DNA of 64,000 bases, taken from contig NZ_LT629732.1 in the NCBI RefSeq assembly GCF_900104745.1, forward strand, positions 6,311,981-6,375,980. Reading direction: 5' to 3'. The notes under the pieces are model-generated. The model did not search any database. It was not told the DNA's origin and saw only the letters and a program-made list of their open reading frames with translations. The stretch is from Actinopolymorpha singaporensis (GTDB taxonomy: Bacteria; Actinomycetota; Actinomycetes; Propionibacteriales; Actinopolymorphaceae). Shown here one piece after another: positions 63,937-64,000 of this stretch (the stretch's first letter is position 1; the number at the start of each line of letters is the position of its first letter). Both the position numbers and the translations under genes were made by a program.

Positions 63937-64000
63937 GGCGTCCTCCCACGACGGCGCCCACGGCGGGGCGCGGTTACCGGTCGTGGTGACGGTAGGAAGG

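Noticed and set aside
58895-63961. A single 1688-codon frame joining the FAD protein to everything upstream
   Set aside because: Only the last 482 codons encode a recognisable protein; the rest is out of frame with nasA and narK. The ATGA overlap at 60343 fixes the true start.
63973-63990. Possible GlnR box before narK (GTTAC and GTGAC)
   Set aside because: The two half-sites are eight bases apart rather than six and the second is not GnAAC; too weak to call.

Overview
The window is high-GC DNA from an actinobacterium. Supporting marks are mycothiol-linked genes (Mca amidase, an MDMPI-type isomerase), an F420-type (LLM) oxidoreductase, frequent GTG starts, many 4-base ATGA/GTGA gene overlaps, several probable leaderless promoters, and CsoR/CopZ/CopA copper handling. 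The mix would suit a soil member of the Propionibacteriales (for example an Actinopolymorpha or Kribbella relative), but that placement is inference. Genes are tightly packed and no gene-free stretch exceeds 300 bases. I saw no rRNA, tRNA, CRISPR array, insertion sequence or replication origin.

Layout. 1-8.1 kb: the start of a YyaL/DUF255 thioredoxin-fold protein (cut by the window edge), a DUF222/HNH protein behind a probable leaderless promoter, an orphan Tat-lipoprotein family-5 solute-binding protein, and a two-gene restriction-modification candidate (beta-class DNA methylase overlapping a PD-(D/E)XK protein). 8.2-11.4 kb: copper operon csoR-copZ-copA with a perfect TACCCC/GGGGTA operator. 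12.6-16.3 kb: L-rhamnonate dehydratase divergent from an IclR regulator, a metallo-beta-lactamase-fold protein that has lost its metal-binding motif, and an L-rhamnose 1-dehydrogenase-like SDR, together a non-phosphorylative L-rhamnose pathway. 16.3-29.5 kb: GNAT and VOC proteins, a penicillin-acylase family enzyme, archease, RtcB RNA ligase overlapping PolX, a lipoprotein penicillin-binding protein, uracil-DNA glycosylase, MDMPI protein and Mca. 29.7-38.8 kb: greA, a DUF2089/DUF4097 pair, threonine dehydratase, a cytochrome P450, a MarR-DHA2 efflux pair under a palindromic operator, and an AI-2E family membrane protein.

38.9-48.8 kb: ROK kinase, a one-helix secreted or membrane protein, a pseudo-AAA+ protein with tandem repeats, a COG3375-type GNAT, an operon of MazG-like, MutL-type ATPase and LLM oxidoreductase, and an AbiE toxin-antitoxin locus. 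In that locus the toxin gene is broken by a deletion while the antitoxin and its large inverted-repeat operator remain. 48.8-54.6 kb: a YczE-like membrane protein overlapping cystathionine gamma-synthase, MsrA, a YCII-like protein, a small beta-rich protein, a PucR-type regulator whose 3' end overlaps ynfA antisense, and ynfA. 54.7-63.9 kb: an assimilatory nitrate/nitrite operon on the minus strand (narK, nasA, FAD/2Fe-2S electron-transfer protein, nirB, nirD, and a HemD-like/winged-helix fusion). The last five genes are chained by ATGA-type stop/start overlaps.

Most worth follow-up: the restriction-modification pair, the rhamnose cluster with its metal-less MBL protein, the decayed AbiE toxin beside an intact antitoxin operator, and the pseudo-AAA+ protein of unknown role.
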